The notes: a model not told the origin generated them from the letters alone. Counted from the stretch's first letter, positions 47,760-57,330 are shown. The stretch: 64,000 bases of DNA from Hyphomonas sp. L-53-1-40 (GCF_000682775.1 NZ_AWFI01000012.1:62001-126000), one strand, 5' to 3'. Numbers and translations are program-made.

Positions 47760-48686
47760 CTAAAGTGCGCCTTGCACCTTTACCACGGCTGGCAGGATCA
47801 AAACGCCAAGCAGGACCGGAAAAACGAATATAATCAATGGCAAAGTCAGCTTTGCCGGCAGTGCCATGGCCTTTTCCTCCGCCATCAGGATCCGACGCTT
47901 CCGCATATCTGCCGAGAAAACTCGTAAAGTCTGGCCCAGGCTGGTGCCCATCTCCTCTGCCTGACGGAGCATTGTGGCCAGAGAACTCGCTTCCTCGATG
48001 CTCATCCTGTCAGCAAAAGCGCGCCAGGCATTCTTGCGCGCCTTGCCTGCGCGCAGCTCCAACGATAACTTTTTCATGTGACCGGCAATGATCGGATGCC
48101 GCAATTCCAGCTCTTCGCCGACCCGCTGAACCGAGGCATCAAGGCTGAGACCGGCCTCTACGCAGGCAACCATCAGATCCATCATGTCGGGAAAGCCAGC
48201 CGAGCATTGCTGCTGGCGCGCTTTGGTACGGCGCGAAACGAGCATGTCAGGCGCGAGCAAGCCCGCAATGATCAGGCCAATGCTGACCATGATCAGATGT
48301 TGCTTCGAAAAGCCGCCGAGATACGGCAAAGCCACGAGGAGAGCGAGCTGGGGCAGCACCACGCAAGCAATCCGGGCCATGTAATATCGCCCCACCGCCG
48401 AAGGGTTCGTGAACCCTGCCAGAAGTAATCTGGCACGCACCTCGCTGACCGCGTCCTCGTTCGATGGAGTCGCGCGATTGGCAAGTCCGATAACTGCCCG
48501 ACCTATCCGCGTATCGTTCCGGCTTTGGTCCTGTACCGCAGGACGTGACTCGCGTCGCTCCAACCGACGCTCAAGATCTTCCTTGGCCTTCCAGCTTCTC
48601 ACGAAGGCCATAATCGCAGGCACGGCGAGGAAGCCGGCAATGGCCAGCATGATGATGGGCAGAAGAGCAGATGCGGAGAAGGGCAT
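47760..48686 (-). CDS. tadC: Tad pilus inner-membrane platform protein TadC
   Basis: A 308-residue type II secretion F-domain protein with helices near residues 7-27, 110-150 (two) and a last one near the C-terminus. The conserved block LVACVEAGLSLDASVQRVGEE followed by FADRMSIEEASSLATMLRQAEEMGTSLG is the F domain. TadC and TadB form the membrane platform for the Flp pilus/secretion ATPase. It starts 15 bases after tadB, the last gene of the visible operon. Confidence 0.9.
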   Translation of the reverse strand: MPFSASALLPIIMLAIAGFLAVPAIMAFVRSWKAKEDLERRLERRESRPAVQDQSRNDTRIGRAVIGLANRATPSNEDAVSEVRARLLLAGFTNPSAVGRYYMARIACVVLPQLALLVALPYLGGFSKQHLIMVSIGLIIAGLLAPDMLVSRRTKARQQQCSAGFPDMMDLMVACVEAGLSLDASVQRVGEELELRHPIIAGHMKKLSLELRAGKARKNAWRAFADRMSIEEASSLATMLRQAEEMGTSLGQTLRVFSADMRKRRILMAEEKAMALPAKLTLPLIIFVFPVLLGVLILPAVVKVQGAL

Positions 48687-48701
48687 GGGTTTGCTTGGAG
48701 C

Positions 48702-49685
48702 CTACATCTTGAAATTGATCATCTTGCGCATGACGAAATTGCCAATCGCCATCCACACAAACAGGATCGGGAACACCACCCGCACAAGCGGCTCATCGAT
48801 CACTTCGCCGTAAAATTCCGGGCGCAGCACATGAATGCCAGACATCACGATGAAGGGCGCCGATGTAAGGATCATCGCAGAAGCGCGCCCCTCGGATGAA
48901 GCGGCCTTCACTTTCAGGCGCATGGTCTGGCGCTCACGGATGGTTGTCGTGTTCGCTTTCAGGAGTTCGCAAAGGTTGCCACCAGTCTTTTCCTGCAGGC
49001 GTACCGTGGCGACGAACAGTTCGACGTCCGGGTCGCCCGCCCGCTCGGCCATGCGCTGGACCGCATTGGTCAGCGACATGCCGTATGACACTTCATCCGC
49101 AGCCATGCCGAACTCTGTCCCAATCGGGTCAGGCATCTCGCGGGCCACCAGCGACACGGCTGTCGCAACCGGGTGGCCAGCCTCCAGACTGCGACAAACG
49201 ATCTGAAGTGCGTCGGGCAACTGTTCCGACATTTTCTTCATACGTCGTCCGGCAACCATCTTCAGCCAGATGATAGGTCCGAGCAGAAGAATGAGCGCAG
49301 CGATGCCAGCGGCCGGTCCGGGTCCACCAACGAAACGCCAATAGGCGAGCCCCGCTACCAGGCCTGCCCCGGCCGACATCCCGAACCAACGCAATGGCTG
49401 AAACTTCAGGCCGGACCTGACGACCAGCTGATTGAACCAGCGCAGCGGCATGGCAAGATTGCCATTCTTGTCGAGACCACGGCTCTTGCGCAGTTCGACC
49501 ATGGCTTCACTTGTCGTTTCAAACCGTTCCTTGAACTGAAGGCGCTTGTTCACAACGCGTCGCGTTTGGGCTTCGGTCACCAGCCCCACGACTGACTGGA
49601 TTGCCAGAAAAACCGCGCCGATCGCCATGATCACAGGAATCAGGACTGTCAGGCTGATATTGGTGATGTCAGGCATCCACGACAC
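48702..49685 (-). CDS. tadB: Tad pilus inner-membrane platform protein TadB
   Basis: A 327-residue F-domain protein. It has an N-terminal helix, a pair of helices near 100-145, the cytoplasmic F domain (LPDALQIVCRSLEAGHPVAT ... LFVATVRLQEKTGGNLCELL) and C-terminal helices. It is the partner of TadC. The gene begins 12 bases downstream of cpaF. Confidence 0.9.
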   Translation of the reverse strand: MSWMPDITNISLTVLIPVIMAIGAVFLAIQSVVGLVTEAQTRRVVNKRLQFKERFETTSEAMVELRKSRGLDKNGNLAMPLRWFNQLVVRSGLKFQPLRWFGMSAGAGLVAGLAYWRFVGGPGPAAGIAALILLLGPIIWLKMVAGRRMKKMSEQLPDALQIVCRSLEAGHPVATAVSLVAREMPDPIGTEFGMAADEVSYGMSLTNAVQRMAERAGDPDVELFVATVRLQEKTGGNLCELLKANTTTIRERQTMRLKVKAASSEGRASAMILTSAPFIVMSGIHVLRPEFYGEVIDEPLVRVVFPILFVWMAIGNFVMRKMINFKM

Positions 49686-49697
49686 GAAGCTCGCCTC

Positions 49698-51083
49698 CTA
49701 GAAACGCGTAGAGGGATCAAACATGCCCTCCGGCATAGACACGCCGCGACGTTCCATCTCATCGAGAAATTTTGGGCGTAGGCCAGTCGCGGCGAAGTGC
49801 CCCTCGACCTTGCCCTCATCGGTTGTGCCAGTGCGTTCAAAGCGAAAGATTTCCTGCAATTGAACAACTGAGCCTTCCATGCCCGTCACTTCGGAGATTG
49901 ATACGACTTTGCGCGAGCCATCTGACAGGCGCGTGGCCTGGACAATAAAATTGACGGCGGAAGCAATCTGTCCACGGATCGCCGTCTCGGATATTTTCAT
50001 ACCACCCATCATCACCATCTGCTCCAGACGGGTCAGTGCATCGCGCGGATTGTTAGCGTGGATCGTCGCCATAGAGCCTTCGTGGCCCGTATTCATGGCT
50101 TGCAGCATGTCGAACGCTTCTTCTGAGCGAACCTCGCCCAGGATCACGCGGTCAGGCCGCATGCGCAGCGCGTTCTTCACCAGTTCGCGCTGACGGATCT
50201 CGCCCTTGCCTTCAATATTGGGCGGGCGGGTTTCCATGCGCGCAACATGAGGCTGTTGCAACTGGAGTTCGGCAGCGTCCTCAATCGTGATGAGGCGTTC
50301 ATCTTCATTGATAGCGGCTGATAGCGCGTTGAGCAGGGTTGTCTTCCCCGACCCGGTGCCCCCGGAGATAACGGTAGAGGCCCGGCACTTCACCGCCCCG
50401 AGGATGAACTTTGCAACCGGCTCAGGAATTGCGCCAAAGCCGACCAGCTTCTCCATTGTCAGTGGCGATTTGGAGAATTTCCGGATTGAGACAAGCGGCC
50501 CATCAATGGCGATTGGCAAGACAGCGGCATTGACACGGCTGCCATCCAGAAGGCGTGCATCAACCAAGGGCTGGCTCTCATCGACACGTCGGCCCACAGC
50601 CGCCACGATCCGCTGCACAATGCGAAGCAAATGGTCATTGTCCGCAAACCGGACCGGTGCCAGTTGGAGCTTGCCGTGCCGCTCGACATAGACCTGGTCA
50701 AAACCATTGATCAGGATGTCGGCAATCGAGTCGTCCTTCAGTAGCGGCTCGATGGGCCCAAGCCCTGTCATCTCGTCCATCACAGCATCGGCAAAGCTTG
50801 CCTCTTCTGTGGCCGAGAGCGCCATCTCTTCCTTCTTGATGATCTCCGAAACGATCCCCCGCACGCGGCGCCGCATGGTTTCATCATCCAGCTTGTCGAG
50901 AACGGACAGATCCAGTTCGTCGATCAGCTTGGCATGGATACGCAATTTGGCATCGAGCTGGTCAAAAGCCTTGGTGTCGGCAGGAGCGGGCGGCGCGGGC
51001 TTCGGCGCAGTTGGCTCAGCTACTTCAGGCGCGTTGACCGGTTCAGGCTTGGCGGCGGCGTTCGAAAATCCAAAACGGCTCAT
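49698..51083 (-). CDS. cpaF: Tad pilus secretion ATPase CpaF/TadA
   Basis: A 461-residue secretion superfamily ATPase. The N-terminal 70 residues are proline/alanine-rich, then come the N-terminal domain and the RecA-like core with Walker A GGTGSGKTTLLNALS, Walker B region RPDRVILGEVRSEEAFD and the His box THANNPRDALTRL-like segment. It powers Flp pilus assembly. It overlaps cpaE by ATGA and precedes tadB. Confidence 0.95.
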   Translation of the reverse strand: MSRFGFSNAAAKPEPVNAPEVAEPTAPKPAPPAPADTKAFDQLDAKLRIHAKLIDELDLSVLDKLDDETMRRRVRGIVSEIIKKEEMALSATEEASFADAVMDEMTGLGPIEPLLKDDSIADILINGFDQVYVERHGKLQLAPVRFADNDHLLRIVQRIVAAVGRRVDESQPLVDARLLDGSRVNAAVLPIAIDGPLVSIRKFSKSPLTMEKLVGFGAIPEPVAKFILGAVKCRASTVISGGTGSGKTTLLNALSAAINEDERLITIEDAAELQLQQPHVARMETRPPNIEGKGEIRQRELVKNALRMRPDRVILGEVRSEEAFDMLQAMNTGHEGSMATIHANNPRDALTRLEQMVMMGGMKISETAIRGQIASAVNFIVQATRLSDGSRKVVSISEVTGMEGSVVQLQEIFRFERTGTTDEGKVEGHFAATGLRPKFLDEMERRGVSMPEGMFDPSTRF

Positions 51084-52300
51084 TTCGCTTTCCTCTTACC
51101 GGCAACTTGTTGAACGAGCTGCCTCGCGGCGTCGGGCATCATCTTGTCGACCAATGTCGAGACATCTGCGACGAGCGCGCTTTTCGGTTTCACGTCACCA
51201 ATCGGCTTTCCGAGATTTACCGCCGTGCGGGCAGCATCCCAGTCCGACGTGATCGTTGCATCAATCTGACGGTCGATGGCCTTCTCAGCCTTGTCGACGG
51301 CAAACTCGGCACGAAACTTCTTTTTCGGGAACATGCGGTTCAGCACGAGCTTGGCCTTGCGGTCAGGTCCGCGCAGCATATCAACCTCGCGCGCCATATC
51401 CGCAGCAGCGTGCAGACTAGGCACGGTTAGCTCACTGATGATAATGGCCTCATCAACCGCGCCCAGTATTGGTTTGGTCCACGGCATCATATGGCGGGGC
51501 ATGTCCACGAGAACAAATGGAAACTCGGCGCAGGCAACGTCCAGCAATCTCAGGATTGCCGCTTCCGTGGCCAACGCATCCGCATCCGGATTGCGCGGCG
51601 CCGAAATTGTGGAAACACCATCCTCGTGTTGCCAGCACCAAGCGGCGAGCAAGCGCGCGTCAAGGCGTTCCGGCGCAGCCGACAAGGCTGCAAGGTCCAG
51701 CTTCGGAGCCGCTTCCAGAAACGAACTGACCATGCCGTCAGACACATTCAGATCAACGAGACATACCTTGCCGGGTCCGACTTTCTCACAAATGGCAAAC
51801 GCGCTCTCAATAGCCAGTGTTGAGACCCCCGCACCACCGACAGCGCCCCGGAACGCCCAGCACACGGCGGATGCCGGCCCATCACCGCCGCTCTCCGCGG
51901 CTTCTGTAGCAGCACGAATGCGTTCTACGGACTCCAGAATTTCATCCGCGCCAGCGCTCGCTGGCAGGATGTCCGATGCTTCAATTTTCATCAGTGCTCG
52001 AACGATGTGAACCGGAAGATTATCTGATACCATCAGGACGGCGCTGTCCGGCTTTTCAACTGCCAGACCCAGCACGACCTGTTCCGCGCCTGTTTGCCCC
52101 TGTTCCAGCAGGATCAATGCGCCGCCGAACTTTTCAACGATGTTCGCGGGGTTCATTGAAGAGAGGTCGATAACATTCCGGCAGATAGACTTGAGCTGCA
52201 TCAGCCGCTCCGGTCCCGCCAATGCGGCGATCGCTGGGATCATCGCCGGCGCGGAAGCCGGCGGGGCTCCATCAGATAGTTTGCGGGCTACGCCTGACAT
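51080..52300 (-). CDS. cpaE: Tad locus localisation ATPase-like protein CpaE/TadZ
   Basis: A 406-residue protein with an atypical receiver-like N-terminal domain and a MinD/ParA-type C-terminal domain. The deviant Walker A is degenerate (RGAVGGAGVSTLAIES), with no signature lysines, while the Walker A' region LVDLNVSDGMVSSFLE and LVDMPRHMMPW are recognisable. CpaE/TadZ marks the pole where the Tad machine assembles. Its ATG overlaps the stop of the small lipoprotein gene, and its stop overlaps cpaF. Confidence 0.88.
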   Translation of the reverse strand: MSGVARKLSDGAPPASAPAMIPAIAALAGPERLMQLKSICRNVIDLSSMNPANIVEKFGGALILLEQGQTGAEQVVLGLAVEKPDSAVLMVSDNLPVHIVRALMKIEASDILPASAGADEILESVERIRAATEAAESGGDGPASAVCWAFRGAVGGAGVSTLAIESAFAICEKVGPGKVCLVDLNVSDGMVSSFLEAAPKLDLAALSAAPERLDARLLAAWCWQHEDGVSTISAPRNPDADALATEAAILRLLDVACAEFPFVLVDMPRHMMPWTKPILGAVDEAIIISELTVPSLHAAADMAREVDMLRGPDRKAKLVLNRMFPKKKFRAEFAVDKAEKAIDRQIDATITSDWDAARTAVNLGKPIGDVKPKSALVADVSTLVDKMMPDAARQLVQQVAGKRKAK

Positions 52301-52569
52301 CAGCTGCCTCCCGAAGCGCTAACTGACGAATCCCGCAAGTCCTTGGTCTTGCCCTCATTGAGGGCCTTTACGGCATTGGCCGCACGCAAGCCGGATGTGG
52401 ACTCGACGGCCTTGGAGTTGCTCAGATTGACGTCACGAACCGATTGCTCACGTATGTTGCTAGCATTGGCTTCACCCAGCAGAAATTTGTCCTGATTGTC
52501 ATAACTTGCACATCCGACGAGGAACACGCTCACCATCATGACACTGATAATACGGCGCTTGAAAGTCAT
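52300..52569 (-). CDS. Small lipoprotein in the CpaD position
   Basis: An 89-residue protein with a lipoprotein signal (lipobox LVGC, Cys20) and a short hydrophilic mature part of about 70 residues without cysteine. In alphaproteobacterial Tad loci this slot between cpaC and cpaE is held by CpaD, a lipoprotein of about 200 residues. This protein is far shorter and I cannot align it to CpaD. It may be a reduced CpaD or an unrelated pilotin for the secretin. The start is 2 bases after the cpaC stop; its own stop overlaps cpaE. Confidence 0.75.
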   Translation of the reverse strand: MTFKRRIISVMMVSVFLVGCASYDNQDKFLLGEANASNIREQSVRDVNLSNSKAVESTSGLRAANAVKALNEGKTKDLRDSSVSASGGS

Positions 52570-52571
52570 GT

Positions 52572-53870
52572 TCAGTCTCCTTCGCCAACCAGCGGCGCAT
52601 GAGTGGTTTGGTTCATGAGAAAGAATTCTTCTTCCGTCGGTTCAGCAAATGCGTCGAGCGGAGTCCGAAGCATGGAAGGGTGCGGAGTAGGTTGAACCAG
52701 ACGCGGAATGATGATGATCACCAATTCGCTTTCCTGACGCTGATAGCGCTTGGAAGAGAACAAGGCGCCCAATACCGGCACATTTCCAAGCCACGGTGTC
52801 TGCCGAACATCATTGGAATAATCATTCTGCAACAGGCCCGCGATGGCAAAGGCCTGTCCGTCATGTAGCTCTACCGTTGTATCGGCGCGACGGACGGAAA
52901 TACCTGGGATCTCGATGTCTTGGGCTCGGATACCATTGTTTCTGTCAAGCTGGGAAACTTCCGGGCGCACCCGCAAATTCACAAGCCCGCCACCCAAAAC
53001 GGTCGGCGTGAAATCGAGGCTCACGCCAAACTTCTTGAATTCGACCGATACCTGGCCATTCTCGCTTGAGACCGGAATGGGGAACTCGCCCCCGGCCAGG
53101 AAGCTCGCCGTGTCGCCTGACAAGGCCACCAGATTAGGCTCAGCCAGCGTACGCACGATTCCCTTCTCTTCAAGGGCGCGCAGTTCGACATCAATATTCT
53201 CTCCACCGACATTGGTGAACAGGGCAACCGTCTTGGCGGCCAGTCCGGACACGGTCGATGGCTCCGTGAAAGCAACCGCGTCGCGCCCATCCATGGAATT
53301 ACCAAATCCGATTTCTTTCACCGCGCTGCGGCTGGCTTCCAGGAACCGCACCTCCAGCAGGACTTGCTGACTCTGACCAACAGACAAACCATTGGCCACA
53401 CCACCCGGAACATAGCGCTCGGCCACCTGCACCGCCATATCCGCCGCAGCGGCCGTGGTCAGCTTGCCATCCAGGAACACGCCATCATGCACGGGATAAA
53501 CATCAATACGCTCGCCCGGCAGCAAATTTTCCAGATCAGCCCGCAGTTCATCAAGGCTCAGCTCAACTTCAACATCAATCAGTTCAGAGATCTCGCCTTC
53601 CGCATTGTAGATGAGCACGGTCGTTGAACCGGGCACCTTGCCACGCAGGAAGAAAGACCGGTTGGAAGTTGCCATCGCTTCGGCGATATCAGGGTCGGCT
53701 ACGACGAGCGTGGAAAATCCCTGATCGGACTCGATGACAGTCGAGCGTCCCTTTTCTAGCACGAGCACCTTGGCGTCAGGGCCGGTCGTGCGCTCGGTCC
53801 AGGCATGCGCCGGCGCAATGGCGACGACGCCAACAACCAGAAGAAGCAGGATATAAGTCAGTTTAGGCAT
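52572..53870 (-). CDS. cpaC: Tad pilus outer-membrane secretin CpaC/RcpA
   Basis: A 432-residue protein with a signal peptide (cleavage after AHA near residue 23), an N-terminal T2SS/T3SS-type domain with a BON-like region (VLEKGRSTVIESDQGFSTLV ... TTVLIYNAEGEI), and a secretin domain with VLLEVRFLEAS, AEPNLVALSGDTASFLAGGE and RVRPEVSQLD. It forms the outer-membrane channel of the Tad pilus. It overlaps cpaB by ATGA. Confidence 0.93.
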   Translation of the reverse strand: MPKLTYILLLLVVGVVAIAPAHAWTERTTGPDAKVLVLEKGRSTVIESDQGFSTLVVADPDIAEAMATSNRSFFLRGKVPGSTTVLIYNAEGEISELIDVEVELSLDELRADLENLLPGERIDVYPVHDGVFLDGKLTTAAAADMAVQVAERYVPGGVANGLSVGQSQQVLLEVRFLEASRSAVKEIGFGNSMDGRDAVAFTEPSTVSGLAAKTVALFTNVGGENIDVELRALEEKGIVRTLAEPNLVALSGDTASFLAGGEFPIPVSSENGQVSVEFKKFGVSLDFTPTVLGGGLVNLRVRPEVSQLDRNNGIRAQDIEIPGISVRRADTTVELHDGQAFAIAGLLQNDYSNDVRQTPWLGNVPVLGALFSSKRYQRQESELVIIIIPRLVQPTPHPSMLRTPLDAFAEPTEEEFFLMNQTTHAPLVGEGD

Positions 53871-54751
53871 CAGTTCGCCTCCTCGGTCAGCGGCTTCGGC
53901 TGCGCGACAGGCGCGGTTATACTTGTTTCACGGTCCCCATTGATGACGCGCACGGTCGCCGTTGTTGCGCGCTTGGGCGCCGCGCGACGAACAGGGGCCT
54001 TCTTGGGCTCCGCCTTCACAAGCGTGATGACATCGGCGTCCTCTTCGCGTCCGATCAATGCCAGTCCCAGTGCGCCTTGCATACTCACCGCACCCAGGCG
54101 GAGTGCGCCTTCTGGCGACACTTCCAGAGTTACCGTGCTGGAGGGACGTGCGCCCTCAAGGTTCGATTCGAATGTCTGATCGACCGCCAGCACTTTCACA
54201 CGCTTGAGCACAGGGCGCGCAATCAGGTCCGATGTGACACGCACGGCATCGCTGCCAAACGAGTTTGCAGACTGGCCAGGTTCACGCTGAATGAATTCGT
54301 TCACGTCGACCCTGTCGCCGGGCAGGACGAATCCAGCGACTCCGGTATCACTCCGTACCGTGATGGCCACCGCACGCATGCCGGGCTCGATGGCAGACGC
54401 AAGGGTAAGCAGGTTTCCGGCCGCGTCGAGCTTCTCCAGCATAATCGGTTCGCCGGGCAAGATCGGGCCGCGTGCATATAGGATTTCCGACAGTTCTTCC
54501 GTCGAGGCCAGAACACCTTCGGGAACAGAGTCACTTGGCCACTTAATGGCTTTCACATTGCTGACCGAGACCTCCTCACCTGCTTCGATCGCTGCAGATG
54601 CAACGAGAACAGACGACATCTGGACCGCCGGTGCCGCGATCTGGGCCGTCGCGTCATTGGAATTCGACGTCATGTAATAGCGGCCAAGAAACACTGCTGC
54701 GATGCCCAGTATCGCAGAGAGACCAAGACTGATCAGGGGTGCGAGTTTCAT
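53870..54751 (-). CDS. cpaB: Tad pilus assembly protein CpaB/RcpC
   Basis: A 293-residue protein with one N-terminal membrane helix (about residues 5-25) and an SAF domain (VLVASAAIEAGEEVSVSNVK, then ILPGEPIMLEKLD, VDRGLDRVDVNEF-like segment) facing the periplasm, with an Arg/Pro-rich C-terminus. It joins the pilus machinery to the outer-membrane secretin. The frame is open to 54793, but the ATG at 54751 has AGAGGG upstream. It is the first gene of the cpa operon; the 188 bases before it must hold the promoter. Confidence 0.9.
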   Translation of the reverse strand: MKLAPLISLGLSAILGIAAVFLGRYYMTSNSNDATAQIAAPAVQMSSVLVASAAIEAGEEVSVSNVKAIKWPSDSVPEGVLASTEELSEILYARGPILPGEPIMLEKLDAAGNLLTLASAIEPGMRAVAITVRSDTGVAGFVLPGDRVDVNEFIQREPGQSANSFGSDAVRVTSDLIARPVLKRVKVLAVDQTFESNLEGARPSSTVTLEVSPEGALRLGAVSMQGALGLALIGREEDADVITLVKAEPKKAPVRRAAPKRATTATVRVINGDRETSITAPVAQPKPLTEEAN

Positions 54752-54939
54752 TCTGAATGCCCTCTCCCGCGCAAAATGCGCAATCATCAGCATTCATGAT
54801 TAATCTTCAGGCGATAAGGTCTCTTGAAGACTTGTAGGGAAATCTAAATCACGAACAGAACCGCGCATTAACCATGCCGCAACTGTTTCGCGGCCAGTTC
54901 TTAAAATTCAGCACACGCATGTTAATCTGCTAGGCCGAT

Positions 54940-55929
54940 TTAGCCTCTCAAGACAGTGGAGAACATGTCTGCGTCGACGTTCCCGCCCGTGATAAGCACG
55001 CCGACCCGCTGTCCGTGCATCTCGGATGGCAAGCCCTTCACTGCGGCCGCCAGCGCTGCTGCCCCGCCCGGCTCGGCCACGACCTTCAAGTAACGGAAGG
55101 CCAAGCGCATCGCCTCGCGCACCTCATCATCCGAAACGACCAGCCCACCGCTCAGCAACCGCTTGCCGAGGGCAAAAGTGATCTGGCCGGGCATGGGCGT
55201 CAGAATGGCATCACAGATCGACCGCGTCCCAGGCGGATTGCTGTGCCGCTCGCCTGCTGCTAGCGACCGCGCCCAATCATCATGCCCTTCAGGTTCGGCC
55301 GTCCAAATTCTTGTTTGCTTCGATAGTTCGGCCATCGCGATCGCCACGCCCGTGATCAGCCCGCCACCACCAGCACAACAGATCAGATGGTCCAATGGCG
55401 AACCTAATGCTTCCATCTGGTGCGCAAATTCGAGCCCGGCGGTGCCTTGCCCGGCCACGATGTCTCTGTCGTCAAAACTCGGCACAACGACCGCGCCGCG
55501 GTCTTCGGCGATCCGGGTCGCGATCTCCTCGCGGCTTTCGGTCTCCCGGTCATAGAAGTGAACCACGCCGCCATCTGCCTCGACGCCTGCCACTTTTATA
55601 CGGGGCGCATCGGATGGCATCACAATTATCGCGGGCATACCCAGCAAACGCGCGGCCCGTGCAACGCCCTGTGCATGGTTGCCAGAGGAAAAAGCCACCA
55701 CGCCCGCTGCGCGTTGCGCCGCCGGGACTTGTGACAGACGATTCATAGCGCCGCGTATCTTGAAGCTACCAGTCACCTGCAGGCACTCAGCCTTGATAAA
55801 CAGTGATCCGCCAGCAAGGGCGTCCAGCGCCTCATGCGTCAAAATCGGTGTCTCACGCACAACGCCCCGCACACGGTCAGCGGCAGCAAGTACATCCTCG
55901 AAAGATGGTAGCGTGTCAGCAGTAGTCAT
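54940..55929 (-). CDS. PLP-dependent threonine/serine dehydratase (IlvA/TdcB/serine racemase-like)
   Basis: A 329-residue fold-type II PLP enzyme. The cofactor lysine is in TGSFKIRGA, the substrate motif SSGNHAQG is present, and the phosphate-binding glycine loop CAGGGGLITG is complete. It lacks the ACT regulatory domain, so it is not the feedback-controlled IlvA. It may act as a catabolic threonine or serine dehydratase or as serine racemase. The context (after galU) gives no clue. Confidence 0.88.
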   Translation of the reverse strand: MTTADTLPSFEDVLAAADRVRGVVRETPILTHEALDALAGGSLFIKAECLQVTGSFKIRGAMNRLSQVPAAQRAAGVVAFSSGNHAQGVARAARLLGMPAIIVMPSDAPRIKVAGVEADGGVVHFYDRETESREEIATRIAEDRGAVVVPSFDDRDIVAGQGTAGLEFAHQMEALGSPLDHLICCAGGGGLITGVAIAMAELSKQTRIWTAEPEGHDDWARSLAAGERHSNPPGTRSICDAILTPMPGQITFALGKRLLSGGLVVSDDEVREAMRLAFRYLKVVAEPGGAAALAAAVKGLPSEMHGQRVGVLITGGNVDADMFSTVLRG

Positions 55930-55978
55930 GCCGGTGGCCTAACCCGAACCGGCATGCCCTGCAATGCAATAGGATCGA

Positions 55979-56857
55979 CTAGAGTTTGTCGAGCATCGCC
56001 CTGGCGAGTGCCTTGGCGTCTTCGCCTATCTCGTCATTGGCAAGCGCATAACCCAGTACCGCTTCGAAATAGCCAAGCTTCGAACCGCAATCATAATCCT
56101 GCCCTTCATACTCGTAGGCATAGAAGGACTGGACTTCCATCAGGCGAGCCATGGCGTCCGTCAGCTGGATCTCGCCGCCAGCGCCCTTGCCCTGGCTTTC
56201 GAGCAGGCCGAACACTTCGGGCTGGAGAATATAGCGACCCGTGATCTTGAGGTTAGATGGCGCGTCGGCGACAGGTGGTTTCTCAACCATGCCCGTCATC
56301 TCAATCAGGCGTCCGTCGCGATCATTCCCTTTCGGCGCAATGACGCCATAAGATGACACCCGATCCATCGGCACCTGGTCCACGGCGACGATATTCCCAC
56401 CGACCTTGTCATAGGCTTCCACCATCTGCGCGAGACAGGATGGGCTGCCCTTGACCAGAACATCCGGCAGCAACACGGCGAACGGCTCGTTGCCGACAAT
56501 ATCTCGCGCACACCAAACAGCATGGCCAAGCCCCAAAGGCGATTGCTGGCGCACAAAGCTGGCGGAGCCCGCTGGAAGAGTGGTCTGCCTGACCTGTTCC
56601 AGAATGGCCTTCTTGCCCTTGGCCTCCAGCGCGACTTCAAGCTCGTAAGGGATGTCGAAATAGTCTTCGATCGAGCCTTTGTTGCGCCCGGTCACGAAAA
56701 CGATGTGCTCAATCCCGGCTTCCAGCGCTTCATCAACGACATATTGGATAGCCGGCCGGTCGACGACTGGCAGCATCTCCTTCGGGATAGCCTTCGTCGC
56801 GGGCAGGACTCGCGTGCCAAATCCGGCCACAGGAAGAACAGCTTTTCTAACGCGCAT
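55979..56857 (-). CDS. galU: UTP-glucose-1-phosphate uridylyltransferase
   Basis: A 292-residue nucleotidyltransferase that makes UDP-glucose for polysaccharides and lipopolysaccharide. FGTRVLPATKAIPKEMLPV is the nucleotide-binding start, then ESQGKGAGGEIQLTDAMA near the C-terminus. AAGGAG lies 13 bases upstream of the ATG at 56857, a slightly long spacing. It precedes the dehydratase gene by 49 bases. Confidence 0.96.
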   Translation of the reverse strand: MRVRKAVLPVAGFGTRVLPATKAIPKEMLPVVDRPAIQYVVDEALEAGIEHIVFVTGRNKGSIEDYFDIPYELEVALEAKGKKAILEQVRQTTLPAGSASFVRQQSPLGLGHAVWCARDIVGNEPFAVLLPDVLVKGSPSCLAQMVEAYDKVGGNIVAVDQVPMDRVSSYGVIAPKGNDRDGRLIEMTGMVEKPPVADAPSNLKITGRYILQPEVFGLLESQGKGAGGEIQLTDAMARLMEVQSFYAYEYEGQDYDCGSKLGYFEAVLGYALANDEIGEDAKALARAMLDKL

Positions 56858-56971
56858 GAACAGGAAGCTCCTTGGAATTCAACATGGGGCCGTGAAAGGC
56901 CACCTATGTGGGGTTCTAAGCAGACTTGAACTTAGATCGCGTTAACTCAGAGCAATAAAATGGCCGTAAGT

Positions 56972-57253
56972 CTAAATCCAGCCAAGGCTGTACAAGCTTA
57001 ACGCACCAACGCTGCACGCAAGTGACAAAACGAGCATTGTAGCCATGGACCGCTTGACCGATGGTGCACGTGTCCCACGCATCTCGGCTTCGAGGAGGCT
57101 CTGCAGTCGCCGCGCGGGGGATGGCGCGGCGGGATAACGCGGCTCGGACAGGCTGGCGGATTGCATGTTCGCTTGCGCCATATCTTTGGATTTCGCGGCT
57201 TCCTGGGCGCTTGATTCGTCTGGAATCGCCGGCTTGCTTTTCGGAAGGGCCAT
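56972..57253 (-). CDS. Hypothetical small tail-anchored-type protein
   Basis: A 93-residue protein, hydrophilic and disordered for the first 65 residues, with a C-terminal hydrophobic segment (about residues 70-90). GGAG sits at good spacing before the ATG at 57253. No family was recognised. The long overlapping minus frame at 56916-57419 is its shadow. Confidence 0.6.
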   Translation of the reverse strand: MALPKSKPAIPDESSAQEAAKSKDMAQANMQSASLSEPRYPAAPSPARRLQSLLEAEMRGTRAPSVKRSMATMLVLSLACSVGALSLYSLGWI

Positions 57254-57330
57254 CTGAATTCTCCGGTATCTGCCAGAGAGTGTGCCAGATGAGACCTAAC
57301 CGATAGCTAACAAAATTGGATGGACTGAGG

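Noticed and set aside
54752..54939. TTAA motifs upstream of cpaB as CtrA boxes
   Set aside because: None of the TTAA pairs has the seven-base spacing of the consensus.
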